A stretch of 64,000 bases of DNA from Rhineura floridana (GCF_030035675.1 NC_084493.1:25178203-25242202); one strand, 5' to 3'; positions 23,331 to 36,370 are shown, numbered from the stretch's first letter. The notes: generated from the letters alone by a model not told the origin. Program-made: numbers and translations.

Positions 23331-25566
23331 TTGATCTTTCCTTATTTTCCTCCTTAAATCCCATTCCAATATGTCTGTCTCTGACCCACTCTGTTTTTTT
23401 GGCCTATTTGGAAATTCAGACCATCTTTTGGGTTCTAACTATGATTAGTGCAAACCATGGTTTGGTATGATGTCTAAGAAGAGACACTGCCAGGACTAGA
23501 GAGCAGGTTTTCAGATAGAGGCTTTATTTTGGGTGGAAGTGGTTACTAAGGCTGGACGCAAGGTTTGTCCTTCCCACAAGATTGTTCCCAATGACAACAC
23601 TTTATTTCTTTCCCTATAGGTGTGCATGGAAATCATTCTTCATAGGAAAGAAAGCAAATGGTGTACACTTCAGGGACACTGCTGGGGTGAAAGAAAAGCC
23701 TACTTCCTGTATGGGAAGGCAGCCATTAAGAATTAATGGGGCTATATTCCTAGCCCCATCTAGGGTTCCATTCCTTGATTACATAGGCCAGATATAATGG
23801 ACCTGAATGTGTGGAGTGGTGGCCTTGTATACACACAAGGATCCCTGTGCTGACACATGTTGCACCTCCCTATAATATACCCCAGTAATGTGTCTGAACA
23901 CAGGCAGTGTTTGGGGGGGGGGGAGCAGGTTCAGCCTTCATCGTAACCAAGAATGTCATTAAGTGCAGAGATGTATTTTGCCCTAAAAGAGTGCACAGCA
24001 ACCACATATTTGTGAGAAGATAAAAGAGGTGGTGGTACTTGCAGAACAAGCATCTTTCCCCAGAGACGCAGGTGATCCCACCCTCTGAGAATCAAACTTG
24101 CTTCTATCCATTTAGCTACATCCTAGATTCTGTTTTGTGGTCACTATGCAGCGTGGCAGAACTTTGGGAAGAGAGTAACAAACAAGACAGTGGTTCCTCT
24201 CCTGAGATTACAATCCAAATTATCTAACTGAGTGGATATCGAGAGAGGAAAAAAAGAATTCCAATACATGTTATACCATATTTTGGTTAGAACATCCTAC
24301 CAAGCTTCACATTTTCCCCTCCAGCCATAAAACTGAGAGCACGGGATTTTATGTTTGAGGCAGAAATGTTTCAGATTCCAAATTTATCATCAACATCTAA
24401 ATTTGGCATTGTGCTGCATGTGCAAGGCTTTTCTTTTCTTTTTTTAAACTATACCACATTCACCATCCAGACTTGAAACTTGGGATGCGTTACTTTACCT
24501 TTGACTCCAATTTGGCACACTTTAAATGGGTTTGATTGGATGAAGGACCCTAGCTAAGCACCCACAAACTTATGCACGCAAGATAAACTTGTTCACTTGA
24601 AACTTTCAGCACTGTTTCAGTGCCATGGAATCATATAAATATAAATGTAACTTGCTGCAAAATGTTATGTAACTTGCTGCAAAATGTTACCCCAAGTAAG
24701 AAGGGACTCAAAACAGAACTTGCCACAGTTCTCGCTGCAGTTCTTCTTCTCCTTGGTAACCTGAGAAACTACTCAGCTATGCCTACAACTAGAGAGGGGC
24801 TCACACCCTGCCATCTGCAAGGAAAAATGCTCAATGAAAGCCCTCCCCTACAAAGTTTTTCGTTTCTTCTCCGTTCAACGGCAGCCAGCCACAATAACTT
24901 TCCATACCGTAGCTGTCACAGTCCTTGCCGACTGGGCTCAGATGGATTTGAGAAGCATTAGGAGAGGCAAAAGCTGCAGTGGCCCCCTCCACTTTTCTTT
25001 GGGGATTTGCCAGCCTCCTGACAAGCAGCCAACACTCCCTCCTCATTTTGTGCTGACAAGATTCTCACCGCCCCTGTGTCATAAGCTGAGCCAGCTCTTT
25101 TGTCTGCAAGTGTGTTCTACAATTATTTACTTGGCTGTGGGAGGCTGAATGGAACGCAAAGCAGCCAGGCATCAACACTCTTCTTCCTTTTGACAGTATT
25201 TAGTAACTGAAAATGCTCAAGTTATCTTTATGTTGACTTCTCTCCACTAAGAAGGACTTTCCCAAGTTTTAAAAAGGGGATGAAGCCCGGGGGACGGGGA
25301 AGCAATATGATGCCAAGAACACTTTTTGGTCCAGAATGTGTCAGTTTCAAGTGATGTTAAGACAGCAGAGAGCCATTTTTAGATCAAAGGTACATTGTGG
25401 TCAATGTTAAAAACCATTAAAGGAGTACTTGCTAACAGACTATTGAGGAGTACTTGCTAACAGACTGTTTGACAGAAGAACATTACCAAGAAGGATCAAA
25501 TGATTCCATTTCTTCCACCCTTATAGGGTAAACCTTTTTCTTTGGGGGGTAGCAATACCAGTAAAG

Positions 25567-25690
25567 CAGAGATGGGGAACCTATGGCCCTCCAGATAATG
25601 TTAGACTACAATCCCACCAGTGGCAGCCAAGCTGACCAATGGTGTGGGGTGATGGGAACTGTAGTTCAGTAATATCTGGAAGATGATACG
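25567..25690. mobile_element. Decayed short hAT MITE
   Basis: The left end CAGAGATGGGGAACCTATGG and the inner TGATGGGAACTGTAGTTC are typical of the 100-150 bp palindromic hAT repeats. The right end is not recognisable. Confidence 0.55.
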
Positions 25691-27274
25691 CTTCTTTGGT
25701 GCCAGGGTGATTCATTTCATCTCTCTTAACTGCACCAATGTTGCAGATAGGATGACTTTGCTGGATTAGCACAAGGACTTTTGCCTGCACAACGTAAGTT
25801 TCTCTCCCTCTCCTCACATCCTTCTCAATCTGTTCTGGGGTTCCCCCACCCATCCAGAACAGGTTTTGGGGGCTGTGGGAAAGGGAAGCCCTGTTGCACA
25901 GGCAGTTCTTGAGCTAACCGGATGACTTTGGTGGATACAACCCAAAGTGAGGATGGAAGAAAAAACAAATTTGCCATCATTATGGGGTACGGTTCATGAC
26001 TAGGTAACCAAATAGCTTGAGGGTGGTGACGATGAAAACAACCTGCCCTTTAATTTTCTGTTTTCTATTTGTCACACTTTTCATTTAAAAAAAGAAAGCA
26101 GCAGCAGCAGTCTTGGTGCATTCAATAAACCTGTAACTTTCCAAAGGTACACAAAAGCACTGCAAAACCATCTACCCAAAATCCACAGGCATCCTAAAAC
26201 AATAGCTTTGAGAGGTATTGACACAAACAAGATCATTTCAGTTTCACAGCTGCGGAATCTGGCATTGCACCACAAAATGGATTTCCTCTCAGAGGGATGG
26301 GGCCTTGCAGGGGAGAGGGCTATTCATTAAATGCTTAACTGGAAGCCCTTTCAAAGGGAATGAAGGTCCCAGTTTGGTTCCAGTATGGGGGTGGAGGGGA
26401 AGTACTTCTCTGTTGCATAAAACTAGACTAAGAATCCTTTGTACAGGATCAAATACTGGGGGAAGCACTATTACGCAACACATTTCTTCACAGTAAAACA
26501 CTCTAGCCAACCAACCAAGCAACCAATACTGCCTGCAAGAAGTTCACAGGTCGGCTTTGACATATATGTCTGGCAAGCTGCTCGTTCAGAAGCAATAGCT
26601 GTGTCTCTTTTTTCCTGCAGTTCCCCAGTAAACATTAATAGCCTAATCAAACCCATGGGACTGAAATACCCTTTATGACTTCTGACCTGGGTGTAGCTGA
26701 AGAAACATCTTGTCCAGCATGAATCTGTCCAACAATTAAGATCTTCTTCAGAGGCCCTTCTATGCATTCCCCACCTTCCAAAGTTAAGATTGGTGGTGGC
26801 TGGAGATGAGCATGTCATGACATTCCAATTATAAAATACCCCCTCAAAAAAACATTAATCAAGCAACAGCCCTACTCACTTGTAGGCACCGTGTTATTTT
26901 AGATACTTGAGCTTTTATTGACTGATATTAAAAATGTTATTGCTGCTTTAAAGATTTGAGGTTTTAATCTGTTCTGTGCTGCCTTTCTGCCTTATTGGTC
27001 AGGTCTATTTGCTTATATTAATAATTGCTTTTTAGTCCCAAGCTCCCCCTTAAAATTCGGGTTAAAAGGGCTTAATCGAAATTTTAAAACATATAAAGTG
27101 GTATTTCAGCTTCAACAGCCTATGGATCAGGCCGTTACACAAATTCCCATAAAGGTCACTCTCAAGTCATACACAATGCTGCTCACTCACAGCATGGTCC
27201 TTTCCCTTTAAAGCCCACCTTGGCATCCCCACTAAACTTTAGATGGGGTTATGTGAAGCTTGCAGAGTTCCCTT

Positions 27275-27362
27275 AAGCATCTGATTGGCCACTGAGAGAA
27301 TGGAATGCTGGACTAGATGGGCATTTGGTTTGATCCAGCAGGGCTCTTTTTACATTCTAAAT
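27275..27362 (+). repeat. CR1-type 3' end fragment
   Basis: GAATGCTGGACTAGATGGGC followed by TTGATCCAGCAGGGCTC is the standard 3' end wording of reptile CR1 copies. Confidence 0.65.
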
Positions 27363-27884
27363 ACTGAGGCTATCCCTAGATTATACTTCCTCCTTTCTTC
27401 TCTTTTCTGAACTACACTTATAGTAGCCTTAATAAGAACTCAGATCTCAAAGCTTGCTCTGCTTACAGCAGGCATGCTAATGTCAAAAGGTATTTTGCAC
27501 TTGAGTGGCATCTTCCCCTTGTATGCATTAAAGCGTTGTACATACACTGGGCCAGCTTTGCATATGCAGTGAAGGTGTAGAAAAGATCCTTGGAATGTAA
27601 AAGGTATGTCTGAAGCAGGCTGTTTTTTCAAGATGATCAAGCCAACTGTATCTACCCACCTCCAAAGAGCTGCATACATCAGCACTGTGGGAAACTGACA
27701 GGTAAGGAAGTCAAGCCTGAATCTTTTTTGAAGTGAGCAGATCTGTTTAGAGGCTGAGCAGGGCTGTAAAATAGTTCCACTAACTTCATGTGATTCACAG
27801 GCCATTCTGTTAATAAAGCTAAATTAGAGCAATCTTTTCAGTGAGAAGTTTGGCTACAATCCCAATGCAGGCTTACTTAAGAAC

Positions 27885-28165
27885 CTAAGAAGAGGCCTGC
27901 TGGTCCAGACAAACACCCATCTTGTCCAGCAGCCTGCTCTGACAGTGGCCAGCCAGATGTCTCTAGGAAACCCAGAAGCAGTACTGTACATGATGGCAAC
28001 AGTGCCCTGTTGTAGTTGCCTCCCAGCAACTGATATTCAGTGGCATACTATCTCTGCATCAACCTGGAGGAGATTACATATAGCTATCCATAACTAATCG
28101 TTGTTAACAGACTTTTCCTCCATGAATTTCTCTAGCCTCCTTTTAAAGCCATCTAAGCAGTACAT
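27885..28165 (-). repeat. CR1-type 3' region fragment
   Basis: It opens with ACCTAAGAAGAGGCCTGCTG, the reverse complement of a CR1-type 3' end, and continues with GACAGTGGCCAGCCAGATG and CCATGAATTTCTCTAGCCTC. No coding is visible. Confidence 0.6.
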
Positions 28166-28241
28166 TTATATCTTAAGCTAGTGACCATCACATTTTGCGA
28201 TTATTAATACCTTGGAGGGATTACTTACCGTAACTTACAAC

Positions 28242-28369
28242 AGGGTTGGCTAGAATGTGGCCCTCCAGATGTTGGTGGACTATGGTTCCCTTCATCCCTG
28301 ACCATTGGCTGGAACTGATGGGAGTTAGAGTCCAACAGCATGCAGAGGGCCACAGGCTAGCCACTCCTG
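28242..28369. mobile_element. Short palindromic hAT MITE
   Basis: Left end CAGGGTTGGCTAGAATGTGG; the right end is its inverse. The inner block GGCCCTCCAGATGTTGGTGG is mirrored. Flanks ACTTACAA and CCTTATAA agree at 6 of 8 positions, consistent with an old hAT duplication. Confidence 0.78.
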
Positions 28370-28439
28370 CCTTATAACACTGCCCCTCTTGCAACATGTG
28401 CCTAATGGTAATCAAGGCTAGATTGCCTTTAACTCTTTA

Positions 28440-29060
28440 TGTGGGCTGAGTTTGGAGAGCATTCAGAAACTTCAGTTGATACAAAATGCTGCTGTGAAAA
28501 GTGCTGACCAAAATCCAGTCCTTAAAGCATGATTCTCCAATTTTATACTAACTGTGCTGGATGTGGGTCTGTTTCTGAGCACAGTTCAGACTGCTGAGTA
28601 TCCCCTTCAGAGTCCCAAGTGACTTGGGACTAGGCAAGGTAAAAAGGACCACCTCCTCCCATACAGTCCTGCTGTCCACTGAGGTCAGTGGGGAAGATCC
28701 TTTTGCATATCTTGCCACTATCTGTAGTACAGTTGGTGAGAACACAGGAAAAGGCTGTCTCGGGGGCAGTACCTACCATGAACCACTACAGGAGATCTGC
28801 TTAGCTCCCTCTCTGCTGATCTTCTAATGTAGGATAACTTTTCACTTTGGTTAGCCTTTGGCCTCTTTTCAGTGTGACTCTCTCTTTCCTTAATATATAG
28901 TTTGCTGGACATCTGCTATTTTTTGTTTTATTGTTTTGAGTTTGTTTTTATCGTAAGGGTATTATCATTTTTAACCAGATATGAGCAACCTTGAACGCCC
29001 TGTATTCAAAATACAAAGGCAGAATAAAAATGCCATAATAATAATTAAAAAGGCAAACCT
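28440..29060 (+). repeat. L2-like LINE 3' fragment
   Basis: A short coding trace, CTTCAGTTGATACAAAATGC (LQLIQNA, as in the L2 C-terminal part), is followed by a long non-coding tail. The tail ends in CAGAATAAAAATGCC and AT-rich sequence. Confidence 0.6.
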
Positions 29061-29594
29061 TTGGCGGGAGGCACCCAGCATTCCCTTTATCATTGGCTGT
29101 TTCTAACATTAAAGGCCAGGAATTTCTGGAACTCTACAGAGCATGCTCACATTGAACAGCTAGCACAGAAGCTCCACTTTGCATGAAGTTAATAGTGATA
29201 TAATTCACATCACGCTAATTAAAATGACAGACTACACACCTTTGTCAGAAACAGTTTATCTCTAGTAGGTTGTGACATACTGGAGAGATAATTGTCCAGT
29301 CAGATTTCTATACATCAAAAGCAGTTGTGCAATTTAATTGAGCTGTGCAATTTATCTGAGAATGACCAAAATTCATTTGCCCCGGGAAGGGGGGGGGCTA
29401 GCCCCTGCAACAAAGCTTGCTACTATTTGCCTGACACACCTGCTGCTTACTACATGACCAATTATTGCAGTTGTGAATGGCCACACTACTTATCTGATGT
29501 ATTTCTGCTGTGCAGAAATGTCATAAGCTGGACCTCTTGCATTTCATGACCTTTACTATTTTTTCCTCCCATATACGTGCACAGATGTGTACAC

Positions 29595-29710
29595 ATATCA
29601 ACTGAGGCTAACATTTCATCAGATGCACGAAATAGACTCTACTCCGCAAAAGCTGATGCCATTACAAAGTTGTTCATTTTTAAGGAGCCACAAGACTTTT
29701 TTTTGCAAAC
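29595..29710 (-). repeat. Dispersed repeat ('aagcttccatgg' family), reverse copy
   Basis: The reverse complement contains CTTGTGGCTCCTTAAAAA, TTTGTAATGGCATCAGC and the block ATCTGATGAAATG. It matches the plus copy at 40085-40195. This family is common in reptile genomes; I cannot assign its class. Confidence 0.45.
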
Positions 29711-30301
29711 AACAAACAAACAGGAGATGCAACTAAAGAGCTGGCGCTCCCCATGCAAGATGGTATGTGAATACACAATACCTAGACAGCCATTTACCAT
29801 TGACTCAGCAGGCTGGCTGAACTTCTGCCAATTGCATCACCTTGCATGTTTTTGAACTGCAACACCCAAAAGACTCTTTGACCACAGAAGACATGGCAGC
29901 ATACAGAGCAAGTGCCCATTACTCTCCAGCCAACCGTACCAAAGCTGACAGTGTTGTCTGCAAAGAGAAACTGTGAAGGGAGTAAGGGAAATTTCCCATG
30001 GTCTACTTAAACAGAAGGCTCACCACATTCCTGTCATGCATTTCCCCTTCCCTTCCTGGGCTCAGAGTGGAAGCCAGGAACTGCAAAAGGCTTCCGCTTC
30101 TGTTTCTGCTCCTGAAAAAGCTGTAAAGGGGCTGCTTGAGGGCCTAGGATTTACCTTTCCTGCTTTTCAGAACTGGCATTTCCCAAGGGATTGGACTGCA
30201 GTAGCCTCCTCTAAATAGCGAACATGGTGCTGTGGTCTTTCCTATTATTTCATATGCAGGAAAAGTATATGATACATCCAAGACACTGGCAAATTCTAAC
30301 C

Positions 30302-30408
30302 CAGCCTTCCCCAGCCTGATACCATCCAGATGTTTTGGACATGGCTAGCGGGGGCTGATGGGAGTTGTAGCCCAAAACATCTGGAGGGCACCAGGTTGGT
30401 GAAGGCTG
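30302..30408. mobile_element. Short palindromic hAT MITE near ARID3B coding exon
   Basis: Ends CAGCCTTCCCCAGCCTG and the inverse of CAGCCTTCACCAACCTGG; inner AAAACATCTGGAGGGCACC. Flanks TTCTAACC and CTCTAACA agree at 6 of 8. It lies 110 bases downstream of the exon's donor site, within the intron. Confidence 0.82.
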
Positions 30409-30517
30409 CTCTAACAGAACCCTCAAGGGAAGCACCCGCCTTGAGGACCAACTTAAATCTCTCACACATTAAAAACCAGCCCTGGGTAGGAGGTGAGAAA
30501 TGACTTTTATCACTGAC

Positions 30518-31163
30518 CTGCTTGAGCTGTTCTTCCAGCCTCCAGGTGTGCCTCCCAGATGAAGAACCACAATAGGGGGCGTTGGCAGCCTCTTTACCCT
30601 GCTCATCCTTTCCCTGTTGTCCCCGCTGCACCCCTAGAACCGGCAGGGGGTTAGAGGAAGAAGCCACTCTTTGGTTGTGGGGGGCAACTTTGGAAGCATG
30701 AAAATACTTCAAAGCAGAACATGACTCTTTCCCAGTTCTTGGAGCATCATCCTCAAGATCACCATCTTCCAAATCCTCTTCTCCTTCCTCCTCCTCCTCC
30801 TCCTCCTCCTCTTCCTCCTCAGAGTTCATACTGCTCTGGTCAAATGTTCGGGCAGCCCCCAGCATAGGTGGGACTCTGGCTGAAGGGCCAAGAACTGGGC
30901 CGCCTGAAGCCTTGCCAGATGTGGCGGTAAGAGCAGCCTGCTGCACTGTCAGCTGTTGGGTATAATGCAGCTGAGTTTCTCGCATCTGCCTCTGTTGCCT
31001 CTCTCTGGAATCCATCTGCTGAGGGACTTGCTGCTGCTGCTGCTTCTGCTTTTGCAGCTGCTCCACAACAGCCTCTAGCTTCATCCTGTTGTTAACATGG
31101 CTGTGATAAGATGGGAGTCTGCTGGAGAAGACTCCAGCCAAAGCCTTTGGAGAGCAACGGAAT
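30518..31163 (-). CDS. ARID3B: ARID3B, first coding exon (N-terminal region)
   Basis: The exon runs from an acceptor (TATTTGTGTTTCAG, before 31163) to a donor (CAG|GTCAGT, after 30518). The first ATG in context is at 31084-31082, giving 79 nt of 5' UTR and 189 codons ending in phase 0. The product begins MKLEAVVEQLQKQK, has a short glutamine run, then MDSRERQQRQMRETQLHY, ARVPPMLGAARTFDQ, MNSE and a run of 12 glutamates in an acidic stretch. SALKYFHASKVAPHNQRVAS and LEEQLKQ follow. These blocks align in order with mammalian ARID3B (MDAREK, ARVPPT, MNSEPEEED, SKYFHVQKVA, LDEQLKQ). The N-terminal MKL(E/Q)AV resembles ARID3A. The frame is open upstream of the ATG, but the acceptor argues that this is UTR. 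The region is mostly disordered and precedes the ARID domain. Confidence 0.95.
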
Positions 31164-33198
31164 CTGAAACACAAATATTGGTCTATGTAAGTTACTTGCT
31201 GCTTTCCTCCCTCTAGGACAAGAAGCAGAACACAAAGCTCATATCCTCCCCAGAGCGGGAAACCATTCCATTCCGTTCCAGATTTCACTGCAAACTAGTT
31301 CATGTTTTAATTTACAACCCCCCATCTTGCTAAGATGTAGAATCTGAAATGGCTTCATGATCTGCGCAAAGGGAGTAGTATTCTCTCATCTTGCCAAATT
31401 TTCTAAATATTTACTGTGTTCAGAACATTACATTTTAGCCTATTTTATTAACTATCTATTCCCTCTTGTCGGCTCTCTCAGGACCCAAATACTTAATTGC
31501 TACACAATTAAGAAAACAAGACAAAATTCAATCTAAGCAGTAAAAACCAGCACTGAGACCTATTTTAGTTCTCAGGGATATATTCTGAATGAATGGCCTT
31601 ATATGATTCTTTACTCAGAAGCCTCTTTATTCAGAAACTTATTTGCATGCAAAACAAACTTTCTATTTTGCTTGCTATTTGACTATGGCCTGATCTGATC
31701 AGACTATTCAAGGATATTAAGAAAATGTGGAATTTTGTTTGTGTGCACTGGCAATCAAGACCCAGGCAGGAGCCTTTTAGAGTAAAAGAGGAGCTGTTTT
31801 AATTCCCGCAGTTCCCTCTCTACATGCCCCAGTTCTATCAGTACACCATATTATGCTGACCAGAACCAGATTGGTGCACTGTTTAGAGCATGGGCCTAGA
31901 ACTGGGGAGGCTCTGGTACAAATCCCTACTGAATCGTGAAACTCACTTAAGGGGCCAGCCACAATCTTTCAATCCAACCTATCTCCCAGGGTGAGGATAT
32001 CATGGAAGGTGAGAAGAACTATATATGCCATCCTGGGCTCCTAGGAGGAAGGATGGGATAAAATGTAACCAACCCACTTTTGCACCAGTTTTGAATAGAT
32101 CAAAGCTGGGAAAATATTTTTAAAACTGCAAGGCATCAGACACAAATGTCTGAGTGCCAAACCTGCTCTCTCCTGAAGAAACCCTCAGGGGCTAGCTTCA
32201 TGTTTCTAGTAGTGACGACACACTTTGTGTGTGTATAGACACATACATATTTATGTCTTTAGCTTCCACCTTCAGTTGCCACACCCTTCACTGCCACAGC
32301 AACAGGCCCCTTACGCACACAGCTGGGGAAGCAAAATGCCTGTGAAAATTTTTAGAGGGGGGAGAAACAGGAGAGAGAACAGCCTCACTAAGATTCAGCA
32401 CTATCAATCAACACTGCAGCAACAACAGGGTGCCAAAAAAGAGTTCCACTCTTCCTTAGCAACTGCTCCTATATTAGTAAGACCTGCCTCACAGTTTCAG
32501 ACCCAGGGATATACCCAATCAACACAGTAGCAACCTGTGAATATCAGGTGGCTTACAAGATACAACAACAAAACTTGCAATTGGCTATTATGAGATCAAC
32601 TGTCCTCAAGGAAAGTTACCTCTTGATCCAGAATCAAGAAAGCAATTGCAGGTTTTGAATGTAATAGTAGACCTGATGAGGTCCCTTCTGTACAAGAGTA
32701 AACAAAAGTTAGACTTGAAGACCCTGTCTGTATTGTAGCTGTGCCTCCATATTCTACTCCTATGTTATAAAATGCTTCCATTTCCCTCCCCATGACGAAT
32801 TTTAATTTACGAAGCACAAGAGGACAAGTCCATGTCAAAAGCACCATATACATAGGCGGCACTGTAGGAAAAACAAGTGATCTCTTGCTGGATGAATCTT
32901 GCACACACCTTCCTTACAAAGATAAGGAGGGTATGCAACGTACAGAATTTCAATACTGTATACGAGAAATCAGAATGCAAACAGCAACTGAACAGCTGCC
33001 CTTGCCTCAGCTCCCCCCTCTGCTGAATCAGTATGTTAGAAACTTTATTTTTGCTGCCTCTGGAGATTGCATACTTAATTTTAACAAAGTAACTTCTCTC
33101 TACAAGAGAGTGGGAATATTTTGCTAAAAGCAAGCATGCAATGTCAAGAACAAGAAAAACAACCCCTCCCCTATTTTAGAGAAGGCTAAACAACCAAA

Positions 33199-33515
33199 AA
33201 GATCCTCCGGGGTGCAGAGTGGTAAGCGGCAGTAACGCAGCTGAAGCTCTGCTCATGGCCGGAGTTCGATTCCAGTGGAAGGAGGAAGTCGAATCTCCGG
33301 TAAAAGGGGGCGAGGTCCACTCAGCCTTCCATCCGTCCGTGGTCGGTAAAATGAGTACCCGGCATATGCTGGGGGGTAAAGAAAGGCCGGAGAAGGAATT
33401 GGCAAACCCACCCCATATATACGGTCTGCCTGGTCTGCCTAGTAAACGTCGCAAGATGTCATCCTAAGAGTCGGAAACAACTCACACTATAAGTGCAGGG
33501 ACACCTTTACCTTTA
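33199..33515 (+). repeat. Sauria-type SINE (tRNA head, BovB-like tail)
   Basis: The head GGGTGCAGAGTGGTAAGC and B box GGAGTTCGATTCC are tRNA-like, with a long arm between them. The tail AGAGTCGGAAACAACTC is close to the 3' end of RTE-BovB LINEs, and the copy ends in ACCTTTACCTTT. This combination defines Sauria SINEs, a squamate marker. It is nearly full length. Confidence 0.9.
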
Positions 33516-35462
33516 AACAACCAAAACAAGACCAAGAATTTCCAGCTATAAATCAAAATCAAACTAAATTAAACCATGGTTGCAAGTTATAAAGAAATAG
33601 TAAAGATCACTCACTGTGATCATCCCCCACCCCTGCCGACAGCAGTACTTTACCTCAGGCTTTCGGTTAGATTAGAATGTCACAAACAATCCTGTAATGC
33701 CTGAACTAGTATCTGGCATACCAGTTACATGCTGTTTATAAACTGCAAGGACAACACTCGTAAGTACAAGAATGTTAACATCACATGGATTTGGGATAAA
33801 ACAGCTATTATATCTCACACTTGGAACATGCTTGAAGTACATTACTCTAAACCATCTACTGTTGTCTGTGGTGTAGAGAACCCCAAAAGGGGAAACAGGG
33901 AACATGTGCCATAGGGAACATGTGCCATACTATAATTCATGACTTGGTATTTTGTTGATGTATCAGGTAAACACCTCAGGTGCAGGACACGTACTGTACA
34001 CTCTCTCTGGTTCCTGCAGGTCTGACCCAGGTCAGAAACAACTCTGCTTGACAGGTTCCAGCAAGACTGGCGCATTGTTGCTGAATGTTGTAATTAGACA
34101 TGAATGCAAAACCCTACTAGCCTCCAGCGCTAAAGAAAGGAACTTGAGCAAGGACTGCCATACCTTAACTATTAATGCAACCATCAAATGCCCGTCATAA
34201 CAGTTTCATTACATTTCAGTCTTGAGAGGGTTTATAGCAGATTTCAACACGAGTGTTTGATTTCAAATTGTATTTGCTTGTCATGCCTCTTATTTCACTG
34301 GAAATACACACAGACACACACACACACAGACAGAGAGAGTGTACTGCTGGATTCGGTGCATCCATTTGCGGACTTCTAGCTTCATCTGCATTTCAGTCTC
34401 TGAACAGCATCTATGCGCTGATCTTAAGCATGCTTACATACAAAGTAAGCCCCACTGAGTTCAATGACAGTTGCATCCTGGTATGGTATTTCAGACTGCC
34501 TTAATGGGGAAGGAAAACCCCACTGGCATAGTATCCCCACTTCTTCAGAGCACACCACTATAAACACAATGCGCTAAAGATCAAAGGCCAACCAGAGTGC
34601 ACGCCCCCAGGAGACTTATAACCTCTTAGGTTCGACTAGCCCCCCATAACGTCCTCTGAAAAAAATACCCAACGTTGTTGCCTCTTCCAGTTAATACTCT
34701 AGATTTATGTAGCTTGCTGTTTGTTTCCAGAACTCACATCCCATCCTTTATGTAACATATAATCAAGGTGGCTAGCAAGAACTAATAAGATAATTAACTG
34801 AAATAATCCACTTTATCTAAAACTTAAGTCCAAAAACAGCAGTAAACAGTCAAAACAGTATCCAAAAAACTCAGAGCAACATCTGAAAAAGCCTCTGAGA
34901 GTAGAACAGTCACTACTGCCTTTTGGAAACTGAGCAACAATGGGCTTAGGCATACATATACCTCTCTCAGGAGGCTGTTCAGATTTTAGATGCTATGCCA
35001 GAAAAGACCCTGTTATTTGTGCCCTTTTTCTATCTTCTTTCTGATAAACAGCTTTGCCATCATCCTATGAATTGCTTTGCACAAGCAGAACACCCAACAT
35101 TCACTTCCCCACAAACTTCCTTATCTTGCTCCTTCCTACCAAGCCTTTCACAAAAAAAATAAAACAAATAAAAAAATTAAAAGCAGATCTATAAAATAAT
35201 GGCCATGAAGAAAAATAGTTCTACCATTCTCTGGAGTGAGAATCTGGGGCAGCAGATTCATGGCCAACTAAATGGAGCATTTATCGAAGCAGCAACATAA
35301 CAAAGGGTTAGGAATTCCTCCAATTCAAGTTGTGGTGATAGTGAAACCTTACAAACTTCCCAGAAAAGTAATCTGTCTGGCCCAGCATTTCTTATGCCTT
35401 GCTAATCTTATTGCAAAATTCTATGCTGCCCCCCCCCACAAACAAGTCCCACTATTTTCAGT

Positions 35463-35465
<3 letters not shown>

Positions 35466-35495
<30 letters not shown>
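35466..35495. repeat. (AC)15 microsatellite
   Basis: Thirty bases of uninterrupted AC. Overlapping open frames are artefacts of the repeat. Confidence 0.97.
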
Positions 35496-35497
<2 letters not shown>

Positions 35498-35625
35498 GGG
35501 ACAACTTTCTTATCTGGACTCTACAAAGTATCTGCCTAGAAATTTTGCAAGAAAGCAAGCAACAAGTTCTTGCAACATTCAGCTACACTATTCTCATACT
35601 GTACTTTGCCTTGATCCATAAGTAT

Positions 35626-35627
<2 letters not shown>

Positions 35628-35694
<67 letters not shown>
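35628..35694. repeat. (CA)33 microsatellite
   Basis: About 67 bases of uninterrupted CA pass into a short TATATA stretch and further interrupted CA to about 35742. Confidence 0.97.
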
Positions 35695-35701
<7 letters not shown>

Positions 35702-36370
35702 AACACATACACACATATATATAAACACACACAAACACACACTCAACTACACCCATAACCAACCTCTCCCAAAGCAGGCTACAAGCCTAAGCACACTTAC
35801 AACACAATCCTACTCAGAAATAAGTCCTACTGAACTCAGTAGGGCTTACTCCCATGTTAAGTGGGATTAGACTTCAGCTTTACACACTAGAGAGCAAGCT
35901 GTCTAAAACCTAGGACTTAACTTCTGAGTAAGCCTGCTTAAGTCACACAGACCCAATCCTACACAAAACTTCATCAGGAGGAGGAGCACCAAAATCCGAT
36001 GTGTGTCTACTCAAAAGCAAGCCCACCTAGTTTCAACAGGAATGACCCCTTAATCAATGGGCTTGGAAGGGCAGCTTTAAGTACACCCCACCAAACAACA
36101 CTCTTACTGGAGAGCAAGCATACACAGGATGGCACTATTGTAGCCAGGCTCACAAGAAAATACATGTGTGTGCTATCAACCTCCCCCAAAGCAGAGCCAG
36201 TTAGGCATGTATCCAATGCTAATTCTACTCAGTATAGACCCACTGAAACTAATGAACTTAGTTATGTTCCTTAACATCAATGGATCTACTCTGAATAGCA
36301 CTCGATACAATACTGAGGTTGCGACCTAAGCAGGCTTTCCTAGGGTGTAAGCCCCCTGAGTTCACTAGGA

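Larger units (their letters stand above)
2207..30517 (-). other. ARID3B: ARID3B intron between the first coding exon and the ARID exon
   Basis: This 28-kb interval is an intron by position. I saw no further convincing coding exon. Mammalian ARID3B has, as I recall, about 24 extra residues between EEQLKQ and LYELD. I could not find an exon for them, and a direct splice is in frame without one. Recognised contents are listed separately. The stretches 2210-3060, 3310-5420, 8650-11260, 11470-12880, 13200-14160, 21915-22590, 22730-23200, 23335-25560, 25690-27270 and 29070-29590 show no gene or clear element to me. Minor local duplications occur at about 24644-24690 (a 24-bp unit with CTTGCTGCAAAATG) and 25418-25465 (a unit with GAGTACTTGCTAACAG). 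Confidence 0.8.

Noticed and set aside
24620-25148. Overlapping open frames of 104 and 113 codons
   Set aside because: No recognisable domains and no splice context; they look like chance frames in intron.
30296-31288. Single 330-codon minus-strand gene
   Set aside because: Only 31084-30518 is coding. The extensions run through a good splice acceptor and donor into intron and a hAT MITE.
35272-35742. Open frames rich in HTHTHT or VCVCVC
   Set aside because: They are translations of the CA microsatellites.
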